DNA of 64,000 bases from Scylla paramamosain (taxonomy: Eukaryota > Arthropoda > Malacostraca > Decapoda > Portunidae): the NCBI RefSeq assembly GCF_035594125.1, contig NC_087191.1:1570001-1634000 (forward strand). Direction: 5' to 3'. Below the pieces are notes generated by a model, which had not been told where the DNA came from, ran no database searches, and saw only the letters and a program-made list of their open reading frames with translations. Below are positions 1-14,366 of this stretch, piece by piece. The translations under genes were made by a program, and so were the position numbers. Every line of letters starts with the position of its first letter. Position 1 is the stretch's first letter.

Positions 1-296
1 TATGACAAGAAGTTTGGCTTAGATCATTGATGAATAAGAGGAAGAGGGTGTGTGACAGGACTTAACCCTTAACAATACTACTGTTAATAGAGTGTTTACC
101 ACAAAAGCAATAGAAAAGCAAAAAGAAAATTTTATATGAAGTTACAGAGAGAAGGATAGAAGCCGTTGTAGGATAGTGTGGAAATCAAAACTTTGTGCCA
201 GAATCTATCAAAAACTTTTGATATGTCTAAGGCAAAAGCGAAATTTTCAGCAAAATCCCTAAAGGAGGATGACCAAGATTTAGTAAAGAAAGCCAT
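1..296 (-). mobile_element. Family A LINE, decayed fragment (RT palm), part 1 of a broken copy
   Basis: It aligns base for base with 5680-5985 of the near-complete copy at 4714-8010, covering the RT palm around the [16 protein letters not shown] region, but with many substitutions and small indels. It continues off the left edge. The alignment stops at 'aaagcca' and resumes at 1246 with 'gaagatca', so a 950-bp insertion splits this copy. Confidence 0.8.
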
Positions 297-1245
<949 letters not shown>

Positions 1246-1626
1246 AGCCCCAGAAGATCATCATCAGAACGGCCTCAACAGAACACATACTGGCGATCAG
1301 ATATAAGGTTGTGAAGCGATAGATATTTAAAAATCTTCAAATTGAGGATAGATGAAAAAAAAAAAAAAAGCTGGAAATTAAGCTATAGGACGGTAGTCTG
1401 AGGGATTAGATAAGCCACCCTTTTTTAGGAACAGGCTGAATATAGGCAAACTTCCAGCAAGAAGAAAAAAAGGCAGATGTTGATAGACAGAGATTGAAAA
1501 GTTTGGCTAGACAAATTGCAAGCACAGAGGCACAGTTTCGTAGAACAACAGAAGGGACCCCATCAGGTCCGTAAGCCTTCCAAGAGTTGAGGCCAGCGAG
1601 GGCATGAAAAAACATCATTGCAAAGG
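1246..1626 (-). mobile_element. Family A LINE, decayed fragment (RT fingers), part 2 of the broken copy
   Basis: It matches 5986-6345 of the 4714-8010 copy. In reverse complement it reads the HALAGLN, AYGPDGVPS and NCASVL blocks and then QPVPKKG of the RT N-terminal part, with frameshifts and a poly-A expansion. It ends at 'catcattgcaaa', where a second insertion begins. Confidence 0.82.
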
Positions 1627-2040
1627 ACAGGGGGGAAGTTCTTTCTTGTTTCAGTCAAAATTCATTAGCTTTAATCAAGATTTGGTCTTGATTTCTTTTT
1701 GGCATGGAAAGTTCTTTTGCTTTGATTAAGTTTGAAGTTCAATATAGTTTTTTTTATTTTTTTTTTAGTTGGATCGTAATTTTTTGTTTTGTTTACTTTG
1801 TTGTTAGTTGCTAAGATTGAAAGGAATTAATAAAAAGGCTGGTAATATACATTTTTTTTTTTGCCTATTTATTTATTTATTTTTACCTTTTGTATGGTAG
1901 CATTTCAGGCGGGCTATAAGGCACTGGAAAATTCAGTGACAACCAGAATGAGTTTTATTTATGTCAGTTTCTAAATAACAGTAAAAATTTAATATAACTT
2001 TTATAATTATTTTCATCTGAACATCACATGTAATAAATAA

Positions 2041-2192
<152 letters not shown>

Positions 2193-2231
2193 CAAGTTTA
2201 AATTTTGTCCACGTGAAAATAACCATTTTTG

Positions 2232-2417
<186 letters not shown>

Positions 2418-3012
2418 AATGGTTATTTTTTCATATGAACAAAGTTTAAACCACACAATCTCGGAACCCTGACGAACGTACCTGTCGCGATGATGGTAGG
2501 TTAGCGTCTGACGTGAACTTTACCTACTTTACTTTTTTTTTTTAGGAATTAGGTGAATGAAAAAGAAGAGGTTTGATTGGAGAGGAAAAAGTGAGAATCA
2601 TGAAGGAAAGTAGAAGATTAAAGTTTCTCGGCGGGCCACGATGCTATTTTCTGTCTGACGCGAAGATACGCACCGAACCTTTATATAGTAGCCGAAGGCC
2701 ACACAAACGATTTACATATACAAGTCATAATTATACAATATCTTAAACAGTTTATCACACTTCCACAAATTATTCTTGAACATTTTTGTTAATGGTTCCA
2801 TGTACTCCCGGATTCTAACACTATTAATAATTTTCGCTTCTAAATATTAACAAAGAATTTCTCTCAAAATCTATAATATTATCAGTTCTGACATATTTCC
2901 TCTTAATCTACAATATTTTGTGATTGGGATTTTTCATGTGAGAGGCCCAGCAGAAACCGGGAATATGTTTTTTTTTTTTTTTCCCCTTCCTATTTGCTAT
3001 CTTGTCTCATGA

Positions 3013-3262
3013 CACTTAATGGGTAGCAAGAAGTAGTCGGAAGGTGGAGGAGAGGGAGGAAGAAGCCCTGAATCATCCGAGGTGGAGTTTTTCGCAAAAA
3101 GTCTGAGCGAAGAGTTCAGCTTTAGAGATAGATGAGGTGGCAGTGGTGCGATCCGTTGAAATAAAAGGGAAAGATGAAGAAGTAAAGTTATTGGGAATGT
3201 TTCTGGCTAGGTGCCTGAAGTCATGAGGGGAATTAGATCTTGAAAGATGTTGCCACTTTCTA
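3013..3262 (-). mobile_element. Family A LINE, decayed fragment (linker between EN and RT), part 3 of the broken copy
   Basis: It corresponds to 6354-6605 of the 4714-8010 copy, the linker region encoding PPSDYFMP and [10 protein letters not shown] in intact copies. It completes a three-piece, collinear, minus-strand copy from 1 to 3262. Confidence 0.8.
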
Positions 3263-3322
3263 AGGGCTTATAAGACTATATAAGCACAATTTTCGCAAAG
3301 CATTAACATTTTGGTGGATATT

Positions 3323-3325
<3 letters not shown>

Positions 3326-3417
<92 letters not shown>
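3326..3417. repeat. (GT)n microsatellite
   Basis: About 92 bp of pure TG. Confidence 0.98.
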
Positions 3418-3418
<1 letters not shown>

Positions 3419-3555
3419 TATTGAATATATATGTACGCACGTATGTGTGTATTCTACCAAAGCAATGTGTCCTGCGAGACACAAGTTATTTGTAATTAAC
3501 AATCTTGAGCCTTATAATTTTTTATGAGGTCTGTCAACCTTAGGACGTAATAAAT

Positions 3556-3746
<191 letters not shown>

Positions 3747-3756
3747 TCGTATCAAA

Positions 3757-3978
3757 GCTGTCAAGCGGGACAACAATGAGTGGTGGTGGGAGCGTGTGCT
3801 GCTCGGGATGTGGCTCCTGACGACCCTCGTGTTGACTCGGAGTTACGAAGGCAATCTGATGTCTCTCCTGGCAGTGAGATACGTCCCACAGCCCTACCAG
3901 AGCCTCAGAGCCATCCTCGACGACCAGCGAGCCATCATGATATGGCAGAAAGGGAGCTCAAATGTGGAACTTTTTAGG
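3757..3978 (+). CDS. Ionotropic receptor (IR), exon encoding end of pore loop and M3 helix (partial gene)
   Basis: Ligand-gated cation channel of the ionotropic glutamate receptor superfamily, arthropod chemosensory IR / delta-like branch, acting in the plasma membrane. The exon reads about 74 codons. A WWWERVLLG stretch is followed by a hydrophobic M3 helix ending in SYEGNLMSLLAV, the counterpart of the SYTANLAAF gate motif of iGluRs, and then by RYVPQPYQSL, IMIWQKGSSN and VELFR, the start of the S2 lobe. The 3' border is clear: AGG|GTAGGT, phase 0, just before an in-frame stop. The 5' border is uncertain. It follows a (GT)n run, and I chose the AG before position 3757, but an acceptor a few codons away is possible. 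Exons for the signal peptide, S1, M1 and most of the pore must lie upstream of the window. The family call is secure; the ligand cannot be told from the sequence. Confidence 0.88.
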
Positions 3979-4022
3979 GTAGGTTTTGAACACATCAAAC
4001 CCACCAAGTAGATATCTTCGAG

Positions 4023-4727
<705 letters not shown>

Positions 4728-5210
4728 ATGTAGGAAGGAAACTGGCCAAGGGCAACAAAAATCTAATAAAAAAATGCCCATTGAGATGCCAGTCCCATAA
4801 AAGGGTCAAAGCGTGATCAAAAATTGGTGGATAAGTGTCTTGAAACCTCCCTCTTGAAGGAATTCAAGTCATAGGAAGGTGGAAATACAGAAGCAGGCAG
4901 GGAGTTCCAAAGTTTACCAGAGAAAGGGATGAATGATTGAGAATACTGGTTAACTCTTGCATTAGAGAGGTGGACAAAATAGGGGTGAGAGAAAGAAGAA
5001 AGTCTTGTGCAGCGAGGCAAGGAGGGGAGGCATGCAGTTAGCAAGATCAAAGAAGCAGTTAGCATGAAAATAGCGGTAGAAGACAGCTAGATATGCAACA
5101 TTGCGGCGGTGAGAGAGAGGTTGAAGACAGTCAGTTAAAGGAGAGGAGTTGATGAGACGAAAAGCTTTTGATTCCACCCTGTCTAGAAGAGCAGTATGAG
5201 TGGAACCCCC

Positions 5211-6419
5211 CTAGACATGTGAAGCATACTCCATACATGGACGGATAAGGCCCTTGTACAGAGTTAGCAGCTGGGGGGGTGAGAAAAACTGGCGGAGACG
5301 TCTCAGAACACCTAATTTCATAGAAGCTGTTTTAGCTAGAGATGAGATGTGAAGTTTCCAGTTCAGATTATAAGTAAAGGACAGACCGAGGATGTTCAGT
5401 GTAGAAGAGGGGGACAGTTGAGTGTCATTGAAGAAGAGGGGATAGTCGTCTGGAAGGTTGTGTCGAGTTGATAGATGGACGAGTTGAGTTTTTGAGGCAT
5501 TGAACAATACCAAGTTTGCTCTGCCCCAATCAGAAATTTTAGAAAGATCAGAAGTCAGGCGTTCTGTGGCTTCCCTGCGTGATATGTTTACCTCCTGAAG
5601 GGTTGGACGTCTATGAAAAGACGTGGAAAAGTGCAGGGTGGTATCATCAGCGTAGGAGTGGATAGGACAAGAAGCTTGGTTTAGAAGATCATTAATGAAT
5701 AATAAGAAGAGAGTGGGTGACAGGACAGAACCCTGAGGAACACCACTGTTAATAGATTTAGGAGAAGAACAGTGACCGTCTACCACAGCAGCAATAGAAC
5801 GGTCAGAAAGGAAACTTGAGATGAAGTTACAGAGAGAAGGATAGAAACCGTAAGAGGGTAGTTTGGAAATCAAAGCTTTGTGCCAGACTCTATCAAAGGC
5901 TTTTGATATGTCCAAGGCAACAGCAAAAGTTTCACCAAAATCTCTAAAAGAGGATGACCAAGACTCAGTAAGGAAAGCCAGAAGATCACCAGTAGAGCGG
6001 CCTTGACGGAACCCATACTGGCGATCAGATAGAAGGTTGTGAAGTGATAGATGTTTAAGAATCTTCCTGTTGAGGATAGATTCAAAAACTTTAGATAAGC
6101 AGGAAATTAAAGCAATAGGACGGTAGTTTGAGGGATTAGAGAGGTCACCCTTTTTAGGAACAGGTTGAATGTAGGCAAACTTCCAGCAAGAAGGAAAGGT
6201 AGATGTTGACAGACAGAGCTGAAAGAGTTTGACTAGGCAAGGTGCAAGCACGGAGGCACAGTTTCGGAGAACAATAGGAGGGACCCCATCAGGTCCATAA
6301 GCCTTCTGAGGGTTTAGGCCAGCGAGGGCATGGGAAACATCATTGCGAAGAATTTTAATAGGTGGCATGAAGTAGTCAGAGGGTGGAGGAGAGGGAGAAA
6401 CAAGGCCAGAATCGTCCAA
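5211..6419 (-). pseudogene. Family A reverse transcriptase segment of copy 1
   Basis: This 402-residue open stretch covers the RT fingers, palm and thumb, with intact PQGS and YADD motifs. It begins inside the linker ([16 protein letters not shown]) and stops at YASHV, where the G run in the coding strand has changed the frame relative to the copy at 60261-63508. It is part of the LINE polyprotein, not a host gene. Confidence 0.9.
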
Positions 6420-6602
6420 GGTAGAGTTTTTAGCAAAGGCTTCAGCAAAGAGTTCAGCTTTAGAAATAGATGTGATAGCAGTGGTGCCATCTGGTTGAAG
6501 TAGAGGAGGGAAAGAAGAAGAAGCAAAGTTATTGGAAATATTTTTGGCTAGATGCCAGAAGTCACGAGGGGAGTTAGATCTTGAAAGGTTTTGACACTTC
6601 TA

Positions 6603-7721
6603 TTAATGAAGGAGTTTTTGGATAGTTGGAGAACAGACTTGGCATGGTTCCGGGTCAGAAATATAAAGTGCATGAGATTCTGGTGATGGAAGGCTGAAGT
6701 ACCTTTTGTGGGCCACCTCTCTATCATGTATAGCACGAGAACAAGCTGTGTTAAACCAAGGTTTAGAAGGTTTAGGTCGAGAAAAAGAGTGAGGAATGTA
6801 CGCCTCCATGCCAGACACTATCACCTCTGTTATGCGCTCAGCACACAAAGACGGGTCTCTGACACGGAAGCAGTAGTCATTCCAAGGAAAATCAGCAAAA
6901 TACCTCCTCAGGTCCCCCCAACTAGCAGAGGCAAAATGCCAGAGGCACCTTCGCTTAGGGGGATCCTGAGGAGGGATTGGAGTGAAAGGACAAGATAAAG
7001 ATATGAGATTGTGATCGGAGGAGCCGAACGGAGAAGAAAGGGTGACAGCATAAGCAGAAGGATTAGAGTTCAGGAAAAGGTTAAGAATGTTGGGCGTATC
7101 TCCAAGACGGTCAGGAATACGAGTAGGGTGTTGCACCAATTGCTCTAGGTCATGGAGGATAGCAAAATTGTAGGCTAGTTCACCAGGATGGTCAGTGAAG
7201 GGAGAGGAAAGCCAAAGCTGGTGGTGAACATTGAAGTCTCCAAGAATGGAGATCTCTGCAAAAGGGAAGAGGGTCAGAATGTGCTCCACTTTGGAAGTTA
7301 AGTAGTCAAAGAATTTCTTATAGTCAGAGGAGTTAGGAGAGAGGTATACAGCACAGATAAATTTAGTATGAGAATGACTCTGTAGTCGTAGCCAGATGGT
7401 GGAAAACTCAGAAGATTCAAGAGCGTGAGCACGAGAGCAGGTTAAGTCATTGCGCACATAAACGCAGCATCCAGCTTTGGATCGAAAATGAGGATAGAGA
7501 AAGTAGGAGGGAACAGAAAAGGGGCTACTGTCAGTTGCCTCAGACACCTGAGTTTCAGTGAGGAAAAGAAGATGAGGTTTAGAAGAGGAGAGGTGGTGTT
7601 CTATAGATTGAAAATTAGATCTTAGACCGCGAATGTTGCAGAAGTTAATGAAGAAAAAGTTGAGGGGGGGTGTCAAGACACTTAGGGTCGTCGACAGAAA
7701 GGCAGTCCGACCTGGGGACAT
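6603..7721 (-). pseudogene. Family A endonuclease segment of copy 1
   Basis: This 372-residue open stretch covers the exonuclease-endonuclease-phosphatase type domain ([19 protein letters not shown]). It continues into the conserved but unnamed [17 protein letters not shown] and [19 protein letters not shown] blocks. It ends in a frameshift relative to the 741-residue frame of the copy at 42388-45618. Confidence 0.88.
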
Positions 7722-8023
7722 TTATGGTCCCCTCGCCAGATGGGGACTCTGTGGCTGGGGTAGGAGTCGCCATGATTTTAAAATTTTTGAGTGAAGGGTG
7801 TGTGTGTTATTAGGTGCTTGTAGTTTTGTGTGGAGGAAGAGAGTTGTCTTTAGAGGGCAGGCTGTGACTGCCCCCTTATGTTGTGAGACACAAAGGAAAA
7901 CGTTCACTGAGGTCACAGCTGGGTTTAATGATAAGTTTACAGCACCCCCTGAACAGTGCTTTAGACATCACTGGGAGTAATTATCGTTTCGGCAGGTGTC
8001 TACTGCCTCCTCCTGCCAATTGT

Positions 8024-8391
<368 letters not shown>

Positions 8392-9744
8392 CGTGTTTTC
8401 GGGTAACACTACAAGGCTTCCCACACCATGATAGGTGAAGCAGCCCCACGATATCAACGAATCAGGGGACTTTACAGCCGGTGATGTGTAGCGGGCGTCA
8501 AGGGGGTTGCTGCCGGGACATCGGTACAAGCGACCTTGACTGCTGGTTGTCTTTGAAAATCTTATTTTGTTGCTCCACCGCCACGCCACTGCTCGATGAT
8601 CCAGGTCTTGTTTCTCGCAGAAAGCAAGCCTCTTCTGCTGGGCGATAGAGACTACATACAGGTTTGTGCAGTGCTGCATAGCTGTAGTAGCCGATATCGT
8701 CGTGGATGCGCCGTGACGGTCCTCACAGACACATCACCCAGCAGCCTTGGGTTTTCTTTTTATTTTTTTGGCTAATACTTGAGGATTGCATTCAAGTTTA
8801 CGGTGTACCAGGAGTTCAAAGGGAAGTTTTGTGTGCCTTTCCTGGCTGTTCTTTCTTCTGTGATATTGTTATCGCCTTCCGCCATCGGTTGCACGTATCT
8901 TTAAAGTTGGCGGACATCGGTCTGCTATGAGATAGCCCGCGTAGAATGTTCAGTCTTGTGAAGTGATATGATGGCTATGATATCATCCCAGCCATTGCAA
9001 CGTTACAGAGCTGAACAGGATCGTAAGTGCAAGCCTAACGGGTTCGGGGTCGGCGGAAGGTGTCAGCAAGTACATTCCCTTTTTGAGCTGTAATAAGGAA
9101 CTGTAATTTTTTTTACGCCTCTGAACATCATCTCAGACAGTGAGGCTGAGTCGCAAGATATACAGTAATTTTACTTAAAGCACCCGCGCTGAACTACAAC
9201 AAGTGCGACTATTTTGAAAATTCAAACGGCCAGTGAAGTCCCGGCGACAATTTCAGTGACGAGCACTGTTTAATATTATATCGTTAGATGGTTACGTCCA
9301 AGCGTCTGGCCACATGACGCTCCGTGGCTTGGGTTCACGTCACTGTTTCTGTTTGTCTTGCTTCACGCGTGCTCTGGCCAACTCGGGGCTTCACAGTGTT
9401 GGTCTGGAGCTGCATTCGAGCCCTAATCGAGCTAATGGTGACTGTATGTCCTCAGATCTTTCTCGAGCTTCCGATCAACAGCTCTATTCCTCTCGTCTTG
9501 CGAACTACGGACAGCATCTTGATATGTGCGGCCGTTGGATTTTTCTTTGTTATTACTTATATTGTTTGGTAGTTTTTCCCCATAAAATTCGAAAATACGA
9601 GGACATGACAACATAAAACCAGCTTTTGATCAGAAATAAGGACAAAAATGGTAGAGAATGGAGTAGGGACTGTTCTCAGTAGCCTTCTTTGCTTTTGCGC
9701 GCGGACCTTGCCTATGGCAACCTTTCCTTCGTGCTAAAAAAAAG
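8392..9744. other. Intron DNA of mixed composition, no gene recognised
   Basis: Overlapping open frames at 9314-9616 give no recognisable protein and no supporting splice pattern. There are no clear repeats. Confidence 0.5.
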
Positions 9745-10015
9745 TTGATTACCTTCAGCCTGTTCCTAAAGAAAGACTGACTGGTCGAATACCTCAAACT
9801 ACCATCTTGTTACTTGGAAATCACTTTTTTTTTCTGTTTTTCATCAATGATATGAATCTTGCTTTCCTATCCACTCCTATTCTGAATAGTCTTCCCTGCA
9901 CTTTTGTATGTGCTCATAACTTTCCAGACGTGTAGCACTGCAGGAATTAGAACATTCAAAACATTCACGAAATTCAGTTGCGAAACGCCTGGCTTCCGAT
10001 CTTCCTCTAGTTTTG
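9745..10015 (+). mobile_element. Family A LINE, strongly decayed internal-deletion fragment
   Basis: Plus-strand remnants of 'CAGCCTGTTCCTAAA' (QPVPKKG in RT) pass straight to sequence like the FINDLLNQ...HSYADD...LHF region and the TERLTSDL region. The middle of the palm is missing. Many indels. Confidence 0.65.
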
Positions 10016-10329
10016 GAATGATACAGGCAGGCAGGAAGGGGCATTAGACACCTACCGAAATTATAATTATAACTCCCAGTGAGGTCTCAAACACTGGATC
10101 AGTGGGTGCTGTACGATTATCAGTAAACCAAGTCTGACCTCGCTGAACGCTTTCCTTTGTCTCACAAAACAAGAGAATTACATCCACACCCTTCGTTCAA
10201 AATTTTAATTTAAACATGGCGACGCCTACAGCAGCGTATGGAGCCCCTGTCTAGGATCAAAAATTTCCCCTGGTCGGACTGCTCCTCTTGTATCGACACT
10301 AATTTTCTTGACAACCCCCTCAGCCTTTT

Positions 10330-11560
10330 GCTGTTGTCTTAGACATATCTGGTACAAAGATTTCTAAACTACCCTTTTACGGTTTCTATCCATCTTTCTG
10401 TAACTTCATCTCAAGTTTCCTTTCTGACGAGATCATCACAAGTTTCCTTTCTGGCCGTTCTATGGTAGGTTCTGTGGTAGTCTATGGCCGTTCTGTGGTA
10501 GACAGTCACTGTTCTTCTCCTAAATCTATTAACAGTGGTGTTCATCAGGGCTCTGTCCTGTCACCCGCTCTCTTCCTATTGCTCATCAATGATCTTCAAA
10601 CAATACTTCTCCTATTCACTCGTACGCTGATGATACCACCCTGCACTTTTCCACGTCTTTTCGTTGACGTCTAACCCTTCAGGAAGTAAAACGTTCACTC
10701 GGGCAAGCCACATAACGTCTGACTTTTGATCTCTTTAAAATTTCTGATTGGGGCAGAACAAACTTAGTACTATTCAGTGTCTCAAAAACTCAATTCCTCC
10801 ATGTCTCAACCTGACAAAACCTTCCAGATAATTATCCAATTTTCACTGGCACTCAACTGTCACCCTCTTCTACACTGAACATCCTCGGTCTATCCTTTAC
10901 TTGTAATCTTAACTGGAAACTTCACATATCATCTCTACCTAAAACAGCTTCTATGAAGTTAGGTGTTTTGAGTCGTCACCGCCAGCTTTTTTTTTTTTTT
11001 TTTTTTCAAACCATTCCCCTACCCCCGCACAGCTGCTAACTTTGTGCAGGGCCCTTATCCGTCCATATATGGATTATGCTTCACATGTATTAGGGGCGTG
11101 AGGGTGTTCCACTCGTACCATTCTTTTAGACAGGGTGAAATCAATAGCTTTTCTTTTTATCAACTCTCCACTAACTGACTATCTTCAGGATCTTTCTCAT
11201 CGCCGCAATGTTGCATCTTTTGCTATCTTGTACTGTTATTTTTATGTTAACTGCTCTTCTGATCTTGCTAACTGTCTGCGTTCCCCTCCTCCGGCGGCCT
11301 CGCTGCACAAGAGTTTCTTCTTTCTCTCACCCCCTATTCTGTCCACCTCCCTAATGCAGTATTTTCAATCATTCATCCCTTTTCTGGTAAACTCTGGAAC
11401 TTCCTGCCTGCTTCTGTATTTCCTTATGATTTGAACTCTTTCAAGAAGAAGGTTTCAGGCCACTTATCCTTTAGATTTTCAGGGCCGTTTTTGACTGTTT
11501 GGGGACCAAATATATAATTTTGTTGGCTTTGGTCAGTGTCCCTCAAAGAAAAAAAGTTCT
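10330..11560 (+). mobile_element. Family A LINE, 5'-truncated decayed copy (RT palm to 3' end)
   Basis: Plus strand: starts near the DISKA palm motif, includes [16 protein letters not shown] and HQGSVLSPALF, a degraded YADD region ('tacgctgatgatacc') and the C-terminal NVA..AILY.Y block. It ends in the 3' UTR motif 'ggtcagtgtcc'. A short internal tandem duplication ('ggccgttctgtggtag') occurs around 10416-10500. Confidence 0.8.
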
Positions 11561-11569
11561 GATCACTAC

Positions 11570-12110
11570 CTCAGAAATTCCCCCACCAATCCACTATCCA
11601 CTCTACATAATTTTCCAAACAGTTATCACTATCTTACCTGGATGACGCACGACTTCCTCCGTGTAATTTCTTAATCAGTCTTTCATTAAGACTCTTAATG
11701 AACAGGAAATTTCGCATCACTTCACGTGACAATCTAAGAGGTTGAGTCTCCTGCGTTGTTTTTCCCCTCCGCACTGTTTGTTATTCTATACAAGAACGTT
11801 ATTCGCCCCTCTACGGAGTGTCACTCACTCTTCTTGACAGGGTTGGCGCCTCATCGATGCCTCTTCTGTGACTGACCCTTCAACCTCTTTCACTTCGACG
11901 CAGTCTTGCATTCTTGTTCATCTTCAATGCTTTTCTTAACTTGCCCCTCTCTTTAGATCGCTGCACAAGTTTTTCGTCCCTACTCTTTCTTCACCTTCTT
12001 TACGAAACTCTCAACCCCTGCCTAAACCTACATATATTTCCTCCTTCATTTGACTTGCCCTTGTTTAATTAAGAGAAGTTTCAAGCCAACTCTGTTCTTA
12101 AGTTATTTTT
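11570..12110 (+). mobile_element. Fragment of a different LINE family (RT C-terminal region)
   Basis: Conceptual + strand frames give pieces such as YKNVIRPSTECHS, LTGLAPHRCLFCD and VFRPYSFFTFF. These resemble the 'LYKa.vRp.leY...lldrvq' thumb and the C-terminal part of Jockey/CR1-type RTs, but do not match family A. Heavily decayed; the family call is tentative. Confidence 0.45.
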
Positions 12111-12514
12111 TACTTTGAAATTCTGAATTGTTCTTATTTCATTGAAATGGTTAGCAAGCTTGTTTTTTTTTCTGAATGTGGTTTTGTCCTAAAATTTCCT
12201 CCCTTGTGCGAAAAAAAAAAAAATGCATTTTCTTTTTCAGATTTGCACTGTAGTCTTGTGTGATATAAATTTAAGATGAAAGCTGATTAAATGTTGAATG
12301 ATACTTTGTGATAAGGAAAGATCTTGCAGCGGCTCCCAGAATATATTTTTAAACGGGACACAGCAGTGACCGAATGTAGTGGCAGGTCGGCTGAGGTGCT
12401 TGAGGTAATCTCTCTCCCACCTCGTCCTTGTCAGCTGCTGCTCCTTCCGTGACACAATATTCGAACGTACCAAAGTGATACGTGCAGAAACAATTAAGAA
12501 ATAGGAATCAGACT

Positions 12515-12690
12515 ATATACTCTAACGCCACAACATTCCTGTTTTTTTTTTTTTTTTCTTTAATAATCAAGATAGGCGTCTTGTCCATGAGTGATTGATT
12601 ACATACTCTAACGCCACAACATTCCTGCTCGTTTTTTTTTTTTTCTTCTCTTTAATAATCAAGATAGGTGTCTTGTCCATGAGTGATTGA
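12515..12690. repeat. Two-copy tandem duplication, unit about 87 bp
   Basis: The unit starts 'actctaacgccacaacattcctg', contains a T run and ends 'cttgtccatgagtgattgat'. It occurs at 12515-12601 and 12602-12690 with about 95% identity outside the T run, so it is recent. It lies 120 bp before an IR exon. Confidence 0.9.
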
Positions 12691-12806
12691 TGTTTGTAAT
12701 TTTAATGTATTTTTATCGGTAATTTTATTGGCTGCTGGATGGATAATTAAAGGGCTGAATCAGTAATAAATAAAAAGACACCTATATAACAAGTTTATTT
12801 TCTTAG

Positions 12807-12987
12807 ACTGCCGAGTCTGGAATCTTCAGAGAGGTTAAGGAAGCGGAACAGAAGGGACGCGTTCGTTTACTTCGTGTCCGAGACTTTCTATCTGTGATAG
12901 AAGATGATGTGGTCAATGGTCAACACGTTATTATAGACTTTGAAGACAATATTCTGCCAGTTAAGAGTCAACATTTTTCACTCTCAG
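12807..12987 (+). CDS. Ionotropic receptor, S2 ligand-binding lobe exon
   Basis: This exon is 181 bp: 60 open codons plus one base. Its acceptor is TTTTCTTAG|A and its donor is CAG|GTATGT. It begins TAESGIFREV and continues with EAEQKGRVRLL and GQHVIIDFEDNI. That matches the S2 segment after M3 in arthropod IRs, where a 'sGIFrEv' block is followed by a 'vLIDvD'-like strand carrying the acidic ligand-contact position. It joins the previous exon in phase 0 (VELFR|TAESG) and the next in phase 1 (a split Gly codon). It is too short and has too little coding signal in isolation to be obvious as an ORF; homology and splice phase support it. The intron before it is 8,828 bp and contains a near-complete family A LINE. 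Confidence 0.88.
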
Positions 12988-13092
12988 GTATGTATTTTTA
13001 TGATTTTTTGTAGAATTCATGATCATGTATTGCATTGCATTCGAGCTTATAACTTTGCTCAGTGATATAGGCAATAAAATCAAAACTTTCAG

Positions 13093-13192
13093 GACGGTGC
13101 AGTTTCTACCTTGGGCGTGAGACGGTTATTTCTCAGTCTCTTGGCATGATTGGACACAAAACTAACCCTCTCGTCCACTTCATGAGTATATG
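13093..13192 (+). CDS. Ionotropic receptor, distal S2 exon (GRCSFY)
   Basis: This 100-bp exon follows an intron of only 105 bp (GTATGT...TTTCAG). With the single base carried over, it reads GRCSFYLGRETVISQSL, GMIGHKTNPLVHF and MSIW. This is the IR/iGluR region in which a 'tGkCdFYwsrE' block is followed by a 'K.SPLv...N.rI' block. The Cys in GRCSFY is the expected first half of the conserved S2 disulfide; the partner is the Cys in NSTSC of the next exon. The donor is TATG|GTATGT, leaving two bases of a Trp codon (phase 2). That phase is completed exactly by the first G of the exon at 46851, 33.7 kb downstream, which is strong internal evidence that the two belong together. Confidence 0.87.
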
Positions 13193-13449
13193 GTATGTAG
13201 GCCAGGTGTGTGCCATTAAGTTTGAACTCGCAGTGAGTCAACTAATATTACATTTTGTCACCGATCAGATATGATGTACAAACTAAAACCGGTTACATTC
13301 AAGTCTCGTAACTGAGGATTCATCTATAAAACGTTATGCTAACAAAACGTGTTTATTTTATCATTGGACGCCTCTACACAGTAAAGGGATAGGTTGCAGT
13401 CATGGAAGTAACACTTCATTCGCAACGACAGTCAGAAAGGATGCAAGCT

Positions 13450-13790
13450 GATAAATGTTTGGAAATCCTCTTGTTGATGAGAAGACTCAAAAACTTTAAA
13501 AAGACAAGAAACCAAAGCAATAGATCGGTAGTTTGAAGAACTTCCAAGGAAAATTGATGTTACACAGTCAAAAAAAGCATGACCAAACTGCTCCATCATG
13601 GAAATACAGTTACGGAGAACGATAGGATGAATTCTATTAATAGGATGAATTCCATTAATGCTTTAAGACTGTAACAACCATCAAGACAAGATATTTACTG
13701 CGATATCTTTCAATAATAAGTGTAGCATAAGAGGAAGATGGAAATAAAGGAGGGACAAATGAAGAAGTATCTAATTTTCACTTGCAAGCA
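13450..13790 (-). mobile_element. Family A LINE, decayed fragment
   Basis: Matches the region around 6040-6500 of copy 1 ('ttgttgatgagaagactcaaaaacttt', 'aaagcaatagatcggtagttt', 'cagttacggagaacgatagg'), with large indels. It starts about 260 bp after the third visible IR exon. Confidence 0.65.
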
Positions 13791-13906
13791 GTGATTTGAG
13801 AAAAAAAAATCAACTTCATTTGAATTGTTTAATACATTTTATTAAGATTCTTCTTTATGATGTCTTTATTGCCCTCCCTGGCACTTACCCTCCAATTTAA
13901 ACATTT

Positions 13907-14310
13907 GTGGAATTCATGGGATTTCTTCTGCTGTTCTCTATAACTGTGCTTTGTGTTCGCTCCTTGCATGGACAAACTCCTTCGATTCTGTTTATCAACA
14001 TCTACCTTTCATACCTCCTAGAAGTTTTCTTCATTCAGTCTGTTCCTAACAACGGTGACCACTCTAACCCTTCATTTTACTACCCTATTGCTTTAATTTC
14101 CTTCCTTTCTATAGTCTTTGAATATATTTTCAACAGGGAGATTCTTAAACATTTATAACTTTACAGCCTTATAACTGATCGCCAGCATGGGTTCTGTTGT
14201 GTCTGTTCTCTTGGCCATCTTCTGATTTCCCTCAGTGAATAATGATCATCCTCTATCAATTTTGATTAAACTTTCGTTGTTGCCTTAGCCATATTAGAAT
14301 CTTCTAATGT
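13907..14310 (+). mobile_element. Family A LINE, decayed fragment (RT fingers to palm)
   Basis: Plus strand: 'attcagtctgttcctaac' then PIALISFLSIVFEYIFNREILKHL, followed by 'ctgatcgccagcatgggttctg' and a degraded 'gttgccttagccatatt' (VALDIS). No intact frame. Confidence 0.7.
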
Positions 14311-14366
14311 CCTCCATTTCTTGACTCAATAACATAACCATCTTCCAGATTACGAGCTTCTAACAA

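Noticed and set aside
2640..2700. TATATA-containing block considered as an LTR promoter
   Set aside because: No second copy, no TG...CA ends and no retroviral-type genes adjacent.
6708..6998. Plus-strand ORFs such as [19 protein letters not shown] at 6708, 19271, 44349 and 62263 that recur in similar form
   Set aside because: They are antisense shadows of the conserved family A linker and recur only because the LINE does.
9314..9616. Two overlapping ORFs (100 and 82 residues), one with a hydrophobic tail
   Set aside because: No recognisable motif, no splice or homology support, mutually exclusive frames.
12515..12690. Short tandem units considered as a CRISPR array or regulatory array
   Set aside because: Only two 87-bp units with no spacers, in a eukaryotic genome; a simple tandem duplication.
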